Positions 43,902-53,484 of a DNA stretch of 64,000 bases are shown one piece after another. The notes beneath the pieces were generated by a model. It saw only the letters and a program-made list of their open reading frames with translations. It did no database searches and had not been told where the DNA came from. A program made the translations under genes and the position numbers. Position 1 is the stretch's first letter; each line of letters starts with the position of its first letter. Source of the stretch: Mucilaginibacter polytrichastri (GTDB lineage: Bacteria > Bacteroidota > Bacteroidia > Sphingobacteriales > Sphingobacteriaceae); NCBI RefSeq assembly GCF_001911425.1, contig NZ_MPPL01000001.1, positions 3,655,270-3,719,269 on the forward strand, in the 5' to 3' direction.

Positions 43902-45515
43902 TTAATCTACATTGTCATGCAAAAACGAGTTGTTCTTTCTGATCTCGGTTTGCCCATCAGTATCAGTTAATGAGAATCTGGAGATCTGGCTCTCGTCTGA
44001 CATTGGTGTTTGCTGCAACGCAATTTCTTTACGTTTATAGGCAGGTACGTTTTCCAACTCCTGCAAATTACCATTGCGCAGCTTCATGCTCAGGTCTTTT
44101 AAGCGCATAATACGCTCGCGAGATTTACGCAACTGCTCCTCGATAGTTTCGTCTGTCTTATGGTCGTCTGCTCCTGCAACCGGTTCTGGTTCGGGTTCAG
44201 GCTGTGCCACAGGCTCTGCTTGCGCCACCGGTGCAAAATTCATTACAGATTCTGTTACCTTAAAGGTAAATTCCATGCCCGGGTCTGTTTCTGCAACTGG
44301 TGCTGCAGGCTCTTCCGGCATTAAGCTGTGCTTAATAACCGCGGGCTGTTGCTGCTGTTGTGCTTCTTCGCCTTTGGCAAACAGGTCAAATAAACCGGTT
44401 TGTTTTTGTCCCTCTTTTTTCAGGAACATCTCGGCATTAGCATTTGCCTCTTCTGTTTTTGGCGTTACAAACTCATTAATCGGTCTAATCAGCGGTGCAT
44501 TCTCGGGCACCAGCATAGATACTACCTTTTTATTGTTATGCTCTTTTTCGCGTTCGTCTTTAGTTTGGAAGCCGGTTGCAATGATGGTTACCGAAAGCTT
44601 ATCGCCCAGGGCCTCATCTTTACAGTTACCCCAGATCAGGTCGGCAGCTAAACCGGCTTCTTCCTGTATGTAGTCTGTAATTACAGATACCTCATCCATC
44701 GTAACCTCTTTATCGCCAGAGCTGATGTTTAACAGGATGTAGCGTGCGCCTTCAATCTCGTTATCTTTCAACAACGGAGATGATAAAGCACCTTCTACAG
44801 CGCGCAATGCACGGTTTTCACCTTCTGCTGCGCAGCTACCCATTATAGATACACCACTGTCGCGCATTACTGTGCGCACATCTTTAAAGTCTACGTTGAT
44901 ATAACCCGGTAAGGTGATAATCTCGGCAATACCTTTGGCGGCAGTAGTTAATATATCATCGGCCTGCGCAAAGGCAGAACCTAGTGTTAAGTTTCCAAAT
45001 ATCTGGCGAAGGCGGTCATTAGAAATTACCAGAAAAGAATCTACGTTTCTTTTCAGTTCTTCCAAACCTTCTTCGGCCTGCATTTTCCGGCGCTTACCCT
45101 CAAAAGAGAAAGGCATGGTAATAATACCCACGGTAAGGATATCCATTTCGCGGGCTGCCTTGGCTATAATTGGGCTTGCACCTGTACCTGTACCACCACC
45201 CATACCGGCAGTAATAAAAAGCATTTTGGTGTTAACACCCAGCATTTGTTTAATATCATCGATGTTTTCGATAGCCGAATTTTTACCAACTTCTGGTATA
45301 GACCCTGCTCCCATCCCTTCGGTTAAACTGGCGCCTAATTGTACCTTGTTAGGAATCGGACTTAACTCCAATGCCTGGGCATCTGTATTACATATAATGA
45401 AGTCTACCCCCATAATACCTTGACGGTACATGTGGTTCACTGCATTACCACCGCCGCCTCCAACACCAATTACTTTGATGATCGAGGATTTTTCTTTTAA
45501 CATTTCAAACTGCAT
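43902..45515 (-). CDS. ftsZ: Cell division protein FtsZ
   Basis: The 537-residue tubulin-like GTPase polymerises into the division ring. It has the tubulin signature GGGTGTG (106-112), the GVGGGGGNA loop (17-25) and a long C-terminal linker (about 320-450) before a tail. The tail ends in NSFLHDNVD, the Bacteroidetes form, with PAYKRK near 485. The linker includes a Gln/Pro/Glu-rich stretch (EPEPEPVAGADDHK near 440). A second in-frame start at codon 5 (45503) would give MLKEKSSIIKV. It ends the dcw cluster. Confidence 0.97.
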   Translation of the reverse strand: MQFEMLKEKSSIIKVIGVGGGGGNAVNHMYRQGIMGVDFIICNTDAQALELSPIPNKVQLGASLTEGMGAGSIPEVGKNSAIENIDDIKQMLGVNTKMLFITAGMGGGTGTGASPIIAKAAREMDILTVGIITMPFSFEGKRRKMQAEEGLEELKRNVDSFLVISNDRLRQIFGNLTLGSAFAQADDILTTAAKGIAEIITLPGYINVDFKDVRTVMRDSGVSIMGSCAAEGENRALRAVEGALSSPLLKDNEIEGARYILLNISSGDKEVTMDEVSVITDYIQEEAGLAADLIWGNCKDEALGDKLSVTIIATGFQTKDEREKEHNNKKVVSMLVPENAPLIRPINEFVTPKTEEANANAEMFLKKEGQKQTGLFDLFAKGEEAQQQQQPAVIKHSLMPEEPAAPVAETDPGMEFTFKVTESVMNFAPVAQAEPVAQPEPEPEPVAGADDHKTDETIEEQLRKSRERIMRLKDLSMKLRNGNLQELENVPAYKRKEIALQQTPMSDESQISRFSLTDTDGQTEIRKNNSFLHDNVD

Positions 45516-45639
45516 GATCTTAATTTTCAGCTAAATGAATACTGGATAATATTTGATTTTGCTTATTGTAATAATAAATGTTTTTCCACACAGTTTATTA
45601 ACAAATGTCAACAATGTGGAAAACTTCTTAATTGTTAGT

Positions 45640-46986
45640 TTATTTAAGAAAATCCTCGTCTTTGATGTCGTCTTTAATGAAACGTTTACCCGTTTCAAGG
45701 ATCTTGCCTAACAAGCCGAACTTCTTGTCGTCTGTATATTTCTGTTTCTCAATTTTAGCTTGGGTTGGTGCTGTTTGCTCCATGTTATCATATTCCGTCT
45801 TCTGAATCCCCTTTATCAGCAGCCCGATACCGGTTGCGTAAGTTGGGCTTTGCAGTTCTTCGTAAATATTTTTAGGCAACACTTCGTTTTTAGCTAAATG
45901 CTCGTTAGGGTAACCCACGCGGCAATCTAAACCAGTTACGTACTCTACCAGTTGTGGCAAGTGCTTTAATTGCGCGCCACCACCAGTAATTACAATACCA
46001 CCAATCAGTTTTTTCTCGTAGCCTGATGATTTGATCTCGTAATAAATATGCTCTACGATCTCTTCCATACGGGCCTGTATTACATAGGCCAGGTTTTTAA
46101 CAGAGATTTCTTTCGATTCGCGGCCACGCAAACCGGGTACGCATACAATCTCGTTCTCTTTATTTTCATCAGCCAAAGCAGAACCGAATCTCACTTTCAG
46201 TTGCTCGGCGATGTTACGCATTACAGAACAACCCTCGCGGATATCTTCAGTTACGCTGTTACCACCAAAAGGGATAACCGCAGTATGACGGATGATACCT
46301 TCGTGGAAGATAGCCACATCTGTAGTACCGCCACCTATATCAACCAGCACAATACCAGCCTCTTTTTCTTCATCGCTTAAAACAGATTCAGAGGATGCTA
46401 ACGGCTCCAAAATAAGCTCCTGGCTTTCCAGATGGGCTTTGGTTACACATTTCACAATATTTTTAATGGCCGTTACCTGGCCCGATATAATATGGAAGTT
46501 AGCTTCAAGACGTACGCCTGCCATACCAATAGGGTCTTTAACGCCCGGTTCGTTATCTACCGTAAACTCCTGCGGTAACACATGGATAATCTCCTCTCCC
46601 GGAGGCATTACCAGGTTATACATGTCTTCGATCAGTTTCTCGATATCCTTACGGCTGATCTCAGAATTTAAATCGCGACGGGTTATTAATCCGCGGTGCT
46701 GCAGGCTTTTAATATGCTGGCCGGCAATACCCACGTTAACCACCCTAATTTCTACGTTTGATTGTGCGCCTGCAACTTCTACCGCCTGGGTAATGCCCTG
46801 TACCGTTTTATCGATATTAGATACCATACCACGCGTAACACCGGCCGATTCGGCTTTGCCGATACCCAGTATTTCTATTTTTCCGTTTTTGCTACGGCGG
46901 CCCACAATTGCACAAATTTTTGTAGTACCAATGTCGAGGCCTACAATAATTGGCGAAGTTTTGTCGAGTGTTGAGCTTTTGTCCAT
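45640..46986 (-). CDS. ftsA: Cell division protein FtsA
   Basis: The 448-residue actin-like protein tethers FtsZ to the membrane. It has the phosphate-1 site GLDIGTTKICAIVG (about 17-30), phosphate-2 VDIGGGTTDVAIF (about 208-220), and an SHS2 (1C) subdomain. The ATG at 46986 is chosen: an upstream TTG at 46992 would overlap the ftsQ stop. The C-terminal GKRFIKDDIKDEDFLK is a possible membrane-targeting helix. It lies in the dcw operon right after ftsQ. Confidence 0.95.
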   Translation of the reverse strand: MDKSSTLDKTSPIIVGLDIGTTKICAIVGRRSKNGKIEILGIGKAESAGVTRGMVSNIDKTVQGITQAVEVAGAQSNVEIRVVNVGIAGQHIKSLQHRGLITRRDLNSEISRKDIEKLIEDMYNLVMPPGEEIIHVLPQEFTVDNEPGVKDPIGMAGVRLEANFHIISGQVTAIKNIVKCVTKAHLESQELILEPLASSESVLSDEEKEAGIVLVDIGGGTTDVAIFHEGIIRHTAVIPFGGNSVTEDIREGCSVMRNIAEQLKVRFGSALADENKENEIVCVPGLRGRESKEISVKNLAYVIQARMEEIVEHIYYEIKSSGYEKKLIGGIVITGGGAQLKHLPQLVEYVTGLDCRVGYPNEHLAKNEVLPKNIYEELQSPTYATGIGLLIKGIQKTEYDNMEQTAPTQAKIEKQKYTDDKKFGLLGKILETGKRFIKDDIKDEDFLK

Positions 46987-46988
46987 AA

Positions 46989-47864
46989 TCAATTCTTAAT
47001 ATGCGATGTGTCCTGAATCTGTTTCTTTAACGTATCCGGTTTTGCCACAGCCGAAGCTGGTTTAACCGAACCGTCTTTATTAGTACTGTCTTTTTTTACG
47101 CCAATAACCTGGTTGGCGTACTTAATATTAATGAGTTTATAGGCCTCCCAGCCTACTCTCGGTATAGCCTGCTTGTAAAAAGCAAGCAGATTGCTGAATT
47201 TGCTTTGTAACGAATCTGCATTACCCAGCAAAATCCTGTCGTTACCCACGCGTGGTATCAGCTCCATTTCGTGCTGCTCATTTACATAGATCTGCGCTAT
47301 CTGCGCATTCCATAAAGTGTCTTTAGATATAAAAGCAGCCGTTTTAAAAACCTGTTTGGCCATGTCTGTATGCAGGGTATCTATCTTATTGCCAAAAGGC
47401 TCTTCGATAAAACCGTTGGCGGCAAGCACCCGTGCGGTAAAGTTGTTAGACAGCGGCACTTTTAAACCATGCTCATCTACGTAAAAATCCCTATCAAACT
47501 GGGTCATCATACGTAAAATAGGCGTGCGCTGCGTAACCTCTACCCTTATTACACCATCCATGTCGGCATATACTTGTGCCGTTTCTATAAAAGCATTAGC
47601 CTTTAATTTATTCTCGAGGTCGTGCATGTTGATACCTGCAATTCTGCGACCTATTAATGTATTGGTACTGTTTAAATGTAAAATATTATCAATCTCCTCC
47701 TTGTCTATAAAATATTGGTTGCCCGGTATGTACACCTTCACATCCCTGCAAATTACACCAGACTCTTTACTACTGATGAAACTCATGAGCACAACAACCC
47801 CACTAAGAGATGCTACCCATGCCAGCCCGATCAATATTGGTTTCCAAACCTTTTTTTTAAACAT
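46989..47864 (-). CDS. ftsQ: Cell division protein FtsQ
   Basis: The 291-residue bitopic protein has a short cytoplasmic N-terminus, one membrane helix (about 9-28) and a periplasmic POTRA-like plus beta domain (IAGINMHDLENKLKANAFIETAQVYADMDG, about 80-110). It links FtsB/FtsL to the divisome. It starts 8 bp inside the end of murC, so translation is coupled. Confidence 0.92.
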   Translation of the reverse strand: MFKKKVWKPILIGLAWVASLSGVVVLMSFISSKESGVICRDVKVYIPGNQYFIDKEEIDNILHLNSTNTLIGRRIAGINMHDLENKLKANAFIETAQVYADMDGVIRVEVTQRTPILRMMTQFDRDFYVDEHGLKVPLSNNFTARVLAANGFIEEPFGNKIDTLHTDMAKQVFKTAAFISKDTLWNAQIAQIYVNEQHEMELIPRVGNDRILLGNADSLQSKFSNLLAFYKQAIPRVGWEAYKLINIKYANQVIGVKKDSTNKDGSVKPASAVAKPDTLKKQIQDTSHIKN

Positions 47865-49212
47865 CGCTTAGTATGTGTTTTAAAGGTTGAACCAATTGAT
47901 CTATATCTCCTGCACCTACGGTAAGCACCAGCTCCGGCATTTCGCTTTTGATGTGCGCCAGCGTTTCGGCTTTGCTTAATATCTTTTTATCTGCCAGGGT
48001 TATTTTATCCAGCAGCATTTGCGAAGTCACACCTTCAATAGGTAACTCGCGTGCCGGGTAAATATCCAGCAGTATCAGCTCGTCTGCCATGCTCAGCACT
48101 TCTGCAAAACCGTCGGCAAAATCGCGCGTGCGGGTAAACAGGTGTGGCTGAAATATGGCCGTCAGCTTTTTATCCGGGTAAATTCTTTTTACGGATGATA
48201 TGGCCGCCCGCAATTCTTCGGGGTGGTGGGCATAATCATCTATATAAACATGCTCAGGTGTTTTAACCAGATACTCGAACCTGCGTTTAACCCCACGGAA
48301 AGCAGTCAGTGCCGCTTTAACTTTCTCCGGCTCTACATCAACCAATAAAGCAGCCTGTATAGCAGCTACGGCATTTTCTACATTATGGATGCCGGGGATG
48401 CCTAAATGAATATCATTGATGCTAACTTCAGCATTCTTAAAATCGAAGTAGAACTCTCCTTTTTCTATCCTGATATTTTCGGCATAAACATCGGCATGCT
48501 CTTTAATGCTGTAGGTTAGCGTACTATCAATCTCCAAACCTTTTTTAGCAATCACATTACCGCCTGGTTTCAATTGCGAAACGAATAGCTTGAATGATTC
48601 ATTCAGATGATTATGATCTCCATAAATATCCAAATGATCGGCATCCATCGAAGTAACAATGGCAATATCGGGGTGCAGGGTGAGGAACGAGCGGTCATAC
48701 TCATCTGCCTCAACCACCATAATATTGTTTTTACCGTACAGCACATTGGTGTTGTAGTTTGATGCTATACCCCCTAAGAACGCCGAGCAATCTCTGCCCG
48801 AATGTTTAAGGATATGCGCCACCATGCACGATGTAGTGGTTTTACCATGCGTACCGGCAACAGCAATGGTATACATGCCCTCGCTTAAAATACCAAGCAC
48901 CTGCGAACGCTTAAACAGCTCAAATCCTTTATCAATAAAGAAATTCAGGATCTTCGAATTTTTAGGGATAGCCGGCGTCCAGATTACCAGCGTATGCTCA
49001 TCCGGCGAATGAAAATCGGCCGGGATCAATGCACTGTTATCTTCAAATACAATTCCAATACCTTCTTTACTTAATTCACTCGTAAGCGGGGTACTGGTTT
49101 TATCGTAACCACAAACAGCGTAGCCCAGGTGTGCAAAGTAGCGGGCAAGGCCACTCATGCCTATGCCGCCAATGCCTACCAGGTAAACCCGTTGTATGTT
49201 ACTTAATTTCAT
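47857..49212 (-). CDS. murC: UDP-N-acetylmuramate--L-alanine ligase
   Basis: The 451-residue Mur ligase adds L-Ala to UDP-MurNAc with ATP. Residues GIGGIGMSGLA (13-23) mark the UDP-binding domain, GTHGKTT (120-126) the ATP P-loop with the MurC-typical His, and DDYAHHPEEL (about 331-340) the C-terminal domain. Length is normal. Confidence 0.96.
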   Translation of the reverse strand: MKLSNIQRVYLVGIGGIGMSGLARYFAHLGYAVCGYDKTSTPLTSELSKEGIGIVFEDNSALIPADFHSPDEHTLVIWTPAIPKNSKILNFFIDKGFELFKRSQVLGILSEGMYTIAVAGTHGKTTTSCMVAHILKHSGRDCSAFLGGIASNYNTNVLYGKNNIMVVEADEYDRSFLTLHPDIAIVTSMDADHLDIYGDHNHLNESFKLFVSQLKPGGNVIAKKGLEIDSTLTYSIKEHADVYAENIRIEKGEFYFDFKNAEVSINDIHLGIPGIHNVENAVAAIQAALLVDVEPEKVKAALTAFRGVKRRFEYLVKTPEHVYIDDYAHHPEELRAAISSVKRIYPDKKLTAIFQPHLFTRTRDFADGFAEVLSMADELILLDIYPARELPIEGVTSQMLLDKITLADKKILSKAETLAHIKSEMPELVLTVGAGDIDQLVQPLKHILSDV

Positions 49213-49230
49213 AATCGGTTAAATCTCTCT

Positions 49231-50355
49231 TTATTTAATTAGCTTAATTACTTCGTAAGCGATGTCTTTATCGGCATTTGGCTGAGCCAGCGCACCGATG
49301 TTTTTACTTAATGTAACCTGCTTGTTTTTATCATTCAATAACTCTAAAACCCGGTCAACCAGTTTTGCTTCGGCATCACGATCTGCCACAAAAAGTGCAG
49401 CATTATCATGTACCAGGGCTAAAGCATTTTTAGTCTGGTGGTCTTCGGCCACATTTGGCGAAGGCACCAGGATCACCGGCTTTTTAACGATGCACAATTC
49501 TGCAATAGTGCCAGCACCTGCACGTGAGATAATTACATCGGCAGCGGCATAAGCCAGATCCATGCGACTCAGAAACTCGGTGATCACCACGTTTTCGTGA
49601 TGCTCTTTACCCAGTTCATCCATCACCGTTTTGTAATAGGTTTTGCCTGTTTGCCAGATCACCTGTACATCAGCATCAATCAGTTTTTGCAAACCGGCAT
49701 GGATACTTTTATTCAGCGTGCGTGCACCAAGGCTTCCGCCTGTAATTAGTATCGTTTTCTTTTCGCTCGATAGCTTTAACAGCTCTAAAGCTGCCAAACG
49801 TTTTTTGGCTATATCAACCGAATCTTTACGAACGGGATTACCAGTCTTGATGATCTTATCGGCAGGAAAAAATTGCTCCATGCCATCAAAAGCCACACAA
49901 ATTTTTTCGGCCTTTTTACCCAGCCATTTATTAGTTATACCTGCATAAGAGTTTTGCTCTTGAATTAGGTATGGTATCCCCTTTAACGAAGCAGCATACA
50001 ACAGTGGGCCAGATGCATAACCACCAACACCAACTGCAGCATCAGGTTTAAAATCTTTGATGATTTGGATAGCCTTAATCACACTCTGCGCCAATTTAAT
50101 GGGGAACATCAGGTTTTTCATGATAGAGCCACGCTGGATACCCTGAATATTTAACCCAATAATTTTATAACCTGCCGCCGGAACTTTTTCCATTTCCATA
50201 CGGCCAAGCGCACCAACAAACAAAATCTCGGTATCGGGATTAAGCGCCTTTAAAGCATTGGCAATTGATACCGCCGGGAATATATGCCCGCCAGTACCAC
50301 CACCACTTATAATGATGCGTGGTGCTGAATCTTTTGTATCGTGCTGCTTTCCCAT
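49231..50355 (-). CDS. murG: UDP-N-acetylglucosamine--N-acetylmuramyl-(pentapeptide) pyrophosphoryl-undecaprenol N-acetylglucosaminyltransferase
   Basis: The 374-residue GT28 enzyme turns lipid I into lipid II on the inner face of the inner membrane. It has the N-terminal GGGTGGHIFPA (18-28), the SGGSLGAR-type loop TGGSLGARTLN (about 206-216) and a C-terminal donor site with SRAGAGTIAEL (about 279-289). It is placed between ftsW and murC, as is usual. Confidence 0.95.
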   Translation of the reverse strand: MGKQHDTKDSAPRIIISGGGTGGHIFPAVSIANALKALNPDTEILFVGALGRMEMEKVPAAGYKIIGLNIQGIQRGSIMKNLMFPIKLAQSVIKAIQIIKDFKPDAAVGVGGYASGPLLYAASLKGIPYLIQEQNSYAGITNKWLGKKAEKICVAFDGMEQFFPADKIIKTGNPVRKDSVDIAKKRLAALELLKLSSEKKTILITGGSLGARTLNKSIHAGLQKLIDADVQVIWQTGKTYYKTVMDELGKEHHENVVITEFLSRMDLAYAAADVIISRAGAGTIAELCIVKKPVILVPSPNVAEDHQTKNALALVHDNAALFVADRDAEAKLVDRVLELLNDKNKQVTLSKNIGALAQPNADKDIAYEVIKLIK

Positions 50356-50410
50356 TTAGTATCTTTATCCTTAATCTTTTGTCTCTTCCTTCCCTTCAGG
50401 GTCGGGTAGC

Positions 50411-51628
50411 TTACGCCATTTCTATTTCGCCAACTACTACTTTATTGCTTTCTCTTTTATTAGTCTCTTTTAAACTTCCTTCTTTACCAACCGCATTTTC
50501 GCCGGTGGTTTCATCAATATGCCTGCTAACCGACAGGATAATCCCGAACGCCACACTTGTGAACAATATCGATGTACCACCCATACTTACCAGCGGTAAT
50601 GGCACCCCGCTCACCGGGCCCAAACCTACCGCAATAGCCATATTGGCAAATGCCTGTATGGTTAAACTAAAACTTAGCCCAGCCGCCAGCAATGCACCAA
50701 AGGCCTTGGGCGCTTTGGTTACTATTTTAACACACCGGTAAAGCAGAAAAAGATAGATGGCGATAACTAATAGGCCACCGATTAAACCATACTCTTCTAC
50801 TATTGTTGCATAAATAAAATCTGAATACGATTGCGGTAAATAATTACGCTCTGTACTATTACCCGGCCCCTTACCAAACACGCCGCCGGTAGCGATAGCT
50901 ATCTTGGCATGGTCGGCCTGAAATGATTTATCCGAATTGGTATGTTCGGGGTGCATAAAGGCTTCGATCCGCGATTTGTAAGTAGCGCGCCTTGGGCCTA
51001 ACAACACCACACCTGCTAATAGAAATGCACCTGCCAAACATACTACCGCAATTTGCTTAACGCTGATACGGCCCATAATGAGCAGCAAAATACTTACACC
51101 AAAAAGCATTAAAGCGGTAGAAAGATTTGCCAGTGCAATTAAAATAAATACCACACAAACCGAACCCATAATAGGGATAAAGGATTGCTTAACATCCTTA
51201 ATATTTTCCTGCTTACGCGATAACGTACGTGCCAGGTAAGTAATCAAAGCCAGCTTGGCCAAATCCGACGTTTGGAAGGTTAAGCCTGTGCCCGGGATAG
51301 CCACCCAACGGCTGGCATCATTTACGTGGCTACCAAATATCAGCGTATAAATAAGTAATGGAATGGTGATAGCCATCAGCACTTTGGATATACCGGCGTA
51401 ATAACGGTAATCCAACTTGTGCGAAATATACATCAGCGCAATACCGCCGAAGATCATGAACATGTGTTTCATCAGATACCGCTCTGCACCGGTATCATGC
51501 TGATATGCAATGGTACCCGTTGAGCTATAAACTGCCATCATAGAAATGGTAGACAGCAGTATTACGATCAACCAGATCCAGCGATCGCCTTTTGTTCTGC
51601 TAAGTATGTTATCCAATGCTATGTTCAT
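50411..51628 (-). CDS. ftsW: Peptidoglycan glycosyltransferase FtsW
   Basis: The 405-residue SEDS protein has about nine or ten membrane helices and polymerises lipid II at the septum with the FtsI transpeptidase. Signatures are STGTIAYQ, the PEHTNSDKSF and EEYGLIGG loops and GVPLPLVSMGGTS near the C-terminus. The ATG at 51628 is chosen: the in-frame extension to 51691 translates the palindromic repeat, giving unrelated residues. Because 365 bp of repeat DNA separate it from murD, it probably has its own promoter or depends on read-through. Confidence 0.93.
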   Translation of the reverse strand: MNIALDNILSRTKGDRWIWLIVILLSTISMMAVYSSTGTIAYQHDTGAERYLMKHMFMIFGGIALMYISHKLDYRYYAGISKVLMAITIPLLIYTLIFGSHVNDASRWVAIPGTGLTFQTSDLAKLALITYLARTLSRKQENIKDVKQSFIPIMGSVCVVFILIALANLSTALMLFGVSILLLIMGRISVKQIAVVCLAGAFLLAGVVLLGPRRATYKSRIEAFMHPEHTNSDKSFQADHAKIAIATGGVFGKGPGNSTERNYLPQSYSDFIYATIVEEYGLIGGLLVIAIYLFLLYRCVKIVTKAPKAFGALLAAGLSFSLTIQAFANMAIAVGLGPVSGVPLPLVSMGGTSILFTSVAFGIILSVSRHIDETTGENAVGKEGSLKETNKRESNKVVVGEIEMA

Positions 51629-51993
51629 GTCTTCTCTATGTTTATAGGATTTACCATCCCACCATCCCGGACTTGTTTCGGGGCCCCACATGCTAAGTAT
51701 ATCTTATACCTGTGATGTGCGCTGCTGAAACAAGTTCAGCATGACGCTCTTTTTTATATAACCTATCCTCCCGTCATCCCGAACTTGTTTCGGGATCCCA
51801 CTTGCTAAGTATATCTTATACCTGTGCTGTGGGGTGCTGAAACAAGTTCAGCATGACGTTCTTTTTTCATATAACCTATCCTCCCGCCATCCCGAACTTG
51901 TTTCGGGATCCCACTTGCTAAGTTGCCGACCTGTGATGTGGGGTGCTGAAACAAGTTCAGCATGACGTTTTTTTTATATAATTCTTGATTCTC
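51629..51993. other. Repeat-filled gap inside the dcw cluster
   Basis: The 365 bases between murD and ftsW contain three tandem copies of the palindromic repeat and no gene. Other dcw gaps are 0-125 bp, so this is the widest gap in the cluster. Confidence 0.7.
51658..51980. repeat. Triple tandem repeat, 112-113-bp units, CATCCCGAACTTG type
   Basis: Copies begin at 51658, 51770 and 51883. Each has CCCGAACTTGTTTCGGG on the left and GTGCTGAAACAAGTTCAGCATGACG on the right, the latter forming its own hairpin-like arm. The central part TGCTAAGTATATCTTATACC is shared by copies 1 and 2 and shortened in copy 3. Each is followed by a T-rich stretch. Single relatives are at 35742 and 61800. Confidence 0.9.
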
Positions 51994-53358
51994 TTACAAA
52001 TCCATTACTGCTTTTTTAAACTGGTCGCCCCTGTCTTCGTAACTTTTAAATAAATCGTAGCTGGCGCAAGCCGGTGATAATAAAACGGTATCGCCTTTTT
52101 TAGCCAGGTGGTAAGCTACATATACTGCTTCTTGCGCCGACTGGGTATCAACAATCTCCGTAACCAGGCCTTTAAAAGCGTCGTGTATCCGTTGATTATC
52201 TTTACCTAAGCAAACAATGGCTTTAACCTTTTGCTTAACCAAATCGTTCAGCATGGTATAGTCGTTGCCTTTATCAACACCGCCCATAATGAGGATGATC
52301 TCTTTTGGTGTGCTCTCTAATGCATACCAGGTTGAGTTAACGTTGGTGGCCTTTGAATCGTTAACGAAGTTGATACCAGATATTTTACCCAACTGCTCTA
52401 GCCTGTGTTCAATATTCTTGAAATCGCCCATGCTTTCGCGAATGGTTGAATTTCTTAACTCAAGCACTTTTGCTACAATCCCGGAGGCCATAGAATTGTG
52501 AATGTTGTGCTTTCCCTGCAGCGCCAGTTCGTTGATCGACATAATAAATGTTTCTTGTAGTTGGTTAGTTTGTATAATGATGTTATCATCCTGGTTTAAA
52601 TAAGCACCAGGCTGTATTTTATTTATAATGGAGAACGGAAGCTGTTGCGCACCAAAAGTGCGGCTTTCCATTCCTTTTATCGTTTCTTCGTCATCGGCGC
52701 AATAGATAAAATAATCTGCGGCCGTTTGATTTTGTGTAATGCGGAATTTTGATGCCACATAGTTTTCCAGTTTGTAATCATACCGGTCTAAATGGTCGGG
52801 CGTAATGTTGAGCAGTATGGCTATATCAGCCTTAAACCTGTACATATCGTCGAGCATAAAACTGCTGATCTCTAACACGTAGTAGTCGAACTGCTCGGTA
52901 GCCACCTGGTAAGCAAAGCTTTTACCTATGTTACCTGCTAAACCCACGTTTAAGCCCGCCTTGCTCAAAATATGATAGGTAAGTGCGGTAGTGGTTGTTT
53001 TACCATTCGACCCCGTAATGCAGATCATTTTAGCATCGGTATAGCGGCCTGCAAACTCAATCTCCGAGATTACCGGCGTGCCTTGCGCCCTTAGTTTTTT
53101 CACCATTGCGGCTTCCTCGGGTATACCAGGGCTTTTTACTACTTCGGTAGCATTTAAAATCTCGCTTTCGGTATGCTGCCCTTCTTCAAAGCGGATATTC
53201 CAGTTTTGCAACTGGGTTTTATATTTACCGGCAATGGTGCCCATGTCAGAAACAAACACATCAAAACCCTGCTGTTGGGCAAGATACGCCGCCCCAACAC
53301 CGCTTTCGCCGGCACCCAGGATGACAAGTTTTTTCGATATGTTATTTTTTTCGCTCAT
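51994..53358 (-). CDS. murD: UDP-N-acetylmuramoyl-L-alanine--D-glutamate ligase
   Basis: The 454-residue Mur ligase adds D-Glu. It has LGAGESGVGAA (14-24) in the UDP-binding domain, GSNGKTT (116-122) in the ATP domain and NDSKATN (about 319-325) before the third domain. The ATG at 53358 is chosen: the longer frame would begin with a GTG inside the repeat segment at 53373. Length is normal. Confidence 0.94.
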   Translation of the reverse strand: MSEKNNISKKLVILGAGESGVGAAYLAQQQGFDVFVSDMGTIAGKYKTQLQNWNIRFEEGQHTESEILNATEVVKSPGIPEEAAMVKKLRAQGTPVISEIEFAGRYTDAKMICITGSNGKTTTTALTYHILSKAGLNVGLAGNIGKSFAYQVATEQFDYYVLEISSFMLDDMYRFKADIAILLNITPDHLDRYDYKLENYVASKFRITQNQTAADYFIYCADDEETIKGMESRTFGAQQLPFSIINKIQPGAYLNQDDNIIIQTNQLQETFIMSINELALQGKHNIHNSMASGIVAKVLELRNSTIRESMGDFKNIEHRLEQLGKISGINFVNDSKATNVNSTWYALESTPKEIILIMGGVDKGNDYTMLNDLVKQKVKAIVCLGKDNQRIHDAFKGLVTEIVDTQSAQEAVYVAYHLAKKGDTVLLSPACASYDLFKSYEDRGDQFKKAVMDL

Positions 53359-53372
53359 TTTATTTAGCCTCA

Positions 53373-53397
53373 CCCCAACCCTCTCCGGGGGAGAGGG
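53373..53397. repeat. Half element of CCCTC-type repeat between mraY and murD
   Basis: CCCCAACCCTCTCC and GGGGGAGAGGG form a short hairpin. The CCCAACCCTC part matches the repeat at 22202. Confidence 0.5.
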
Positions 53398-53484
53398 AGT
53401 TTTGAGTTATTATTTATTCTCTTTTTTTTATCTCTTACTTATAGAAAGTCTTGATTCTTGTCTCTCGATTCTTGGTTCTCTCCC

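Noticed and set aside
44074..44673. Long plus-strand frame (199 codons) within ftsZ
   Set aside because: Antisense to the ftsZ linker region; low-complexity Ser/Ala/Cys product without family features. Same holds for long frames opposite ftsA (46292-46999) and murD (53078-53584).
46987..46992. TTG start extending ftsA
   Set aside because: It overlaps the ftsQ stop; the ATG two codons later is a normal start.
51629..51691. In-frame N-terminal extension of ftsW (21 residues)
   Set aside because: It is the translation of the palindromic repeat; FtsW proteins begin near the ATG at 51628.
51658..51980. CRISPR array
   Set aside because: Three units of about 113 bp, nearly identical over their whole length and with no unique spacers; no cas genes.
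53359..53373. GTG start extending murD
   Set aside because: It lies in a CCCTC repeat; the ATG at 53358 gives a normal MurD start.
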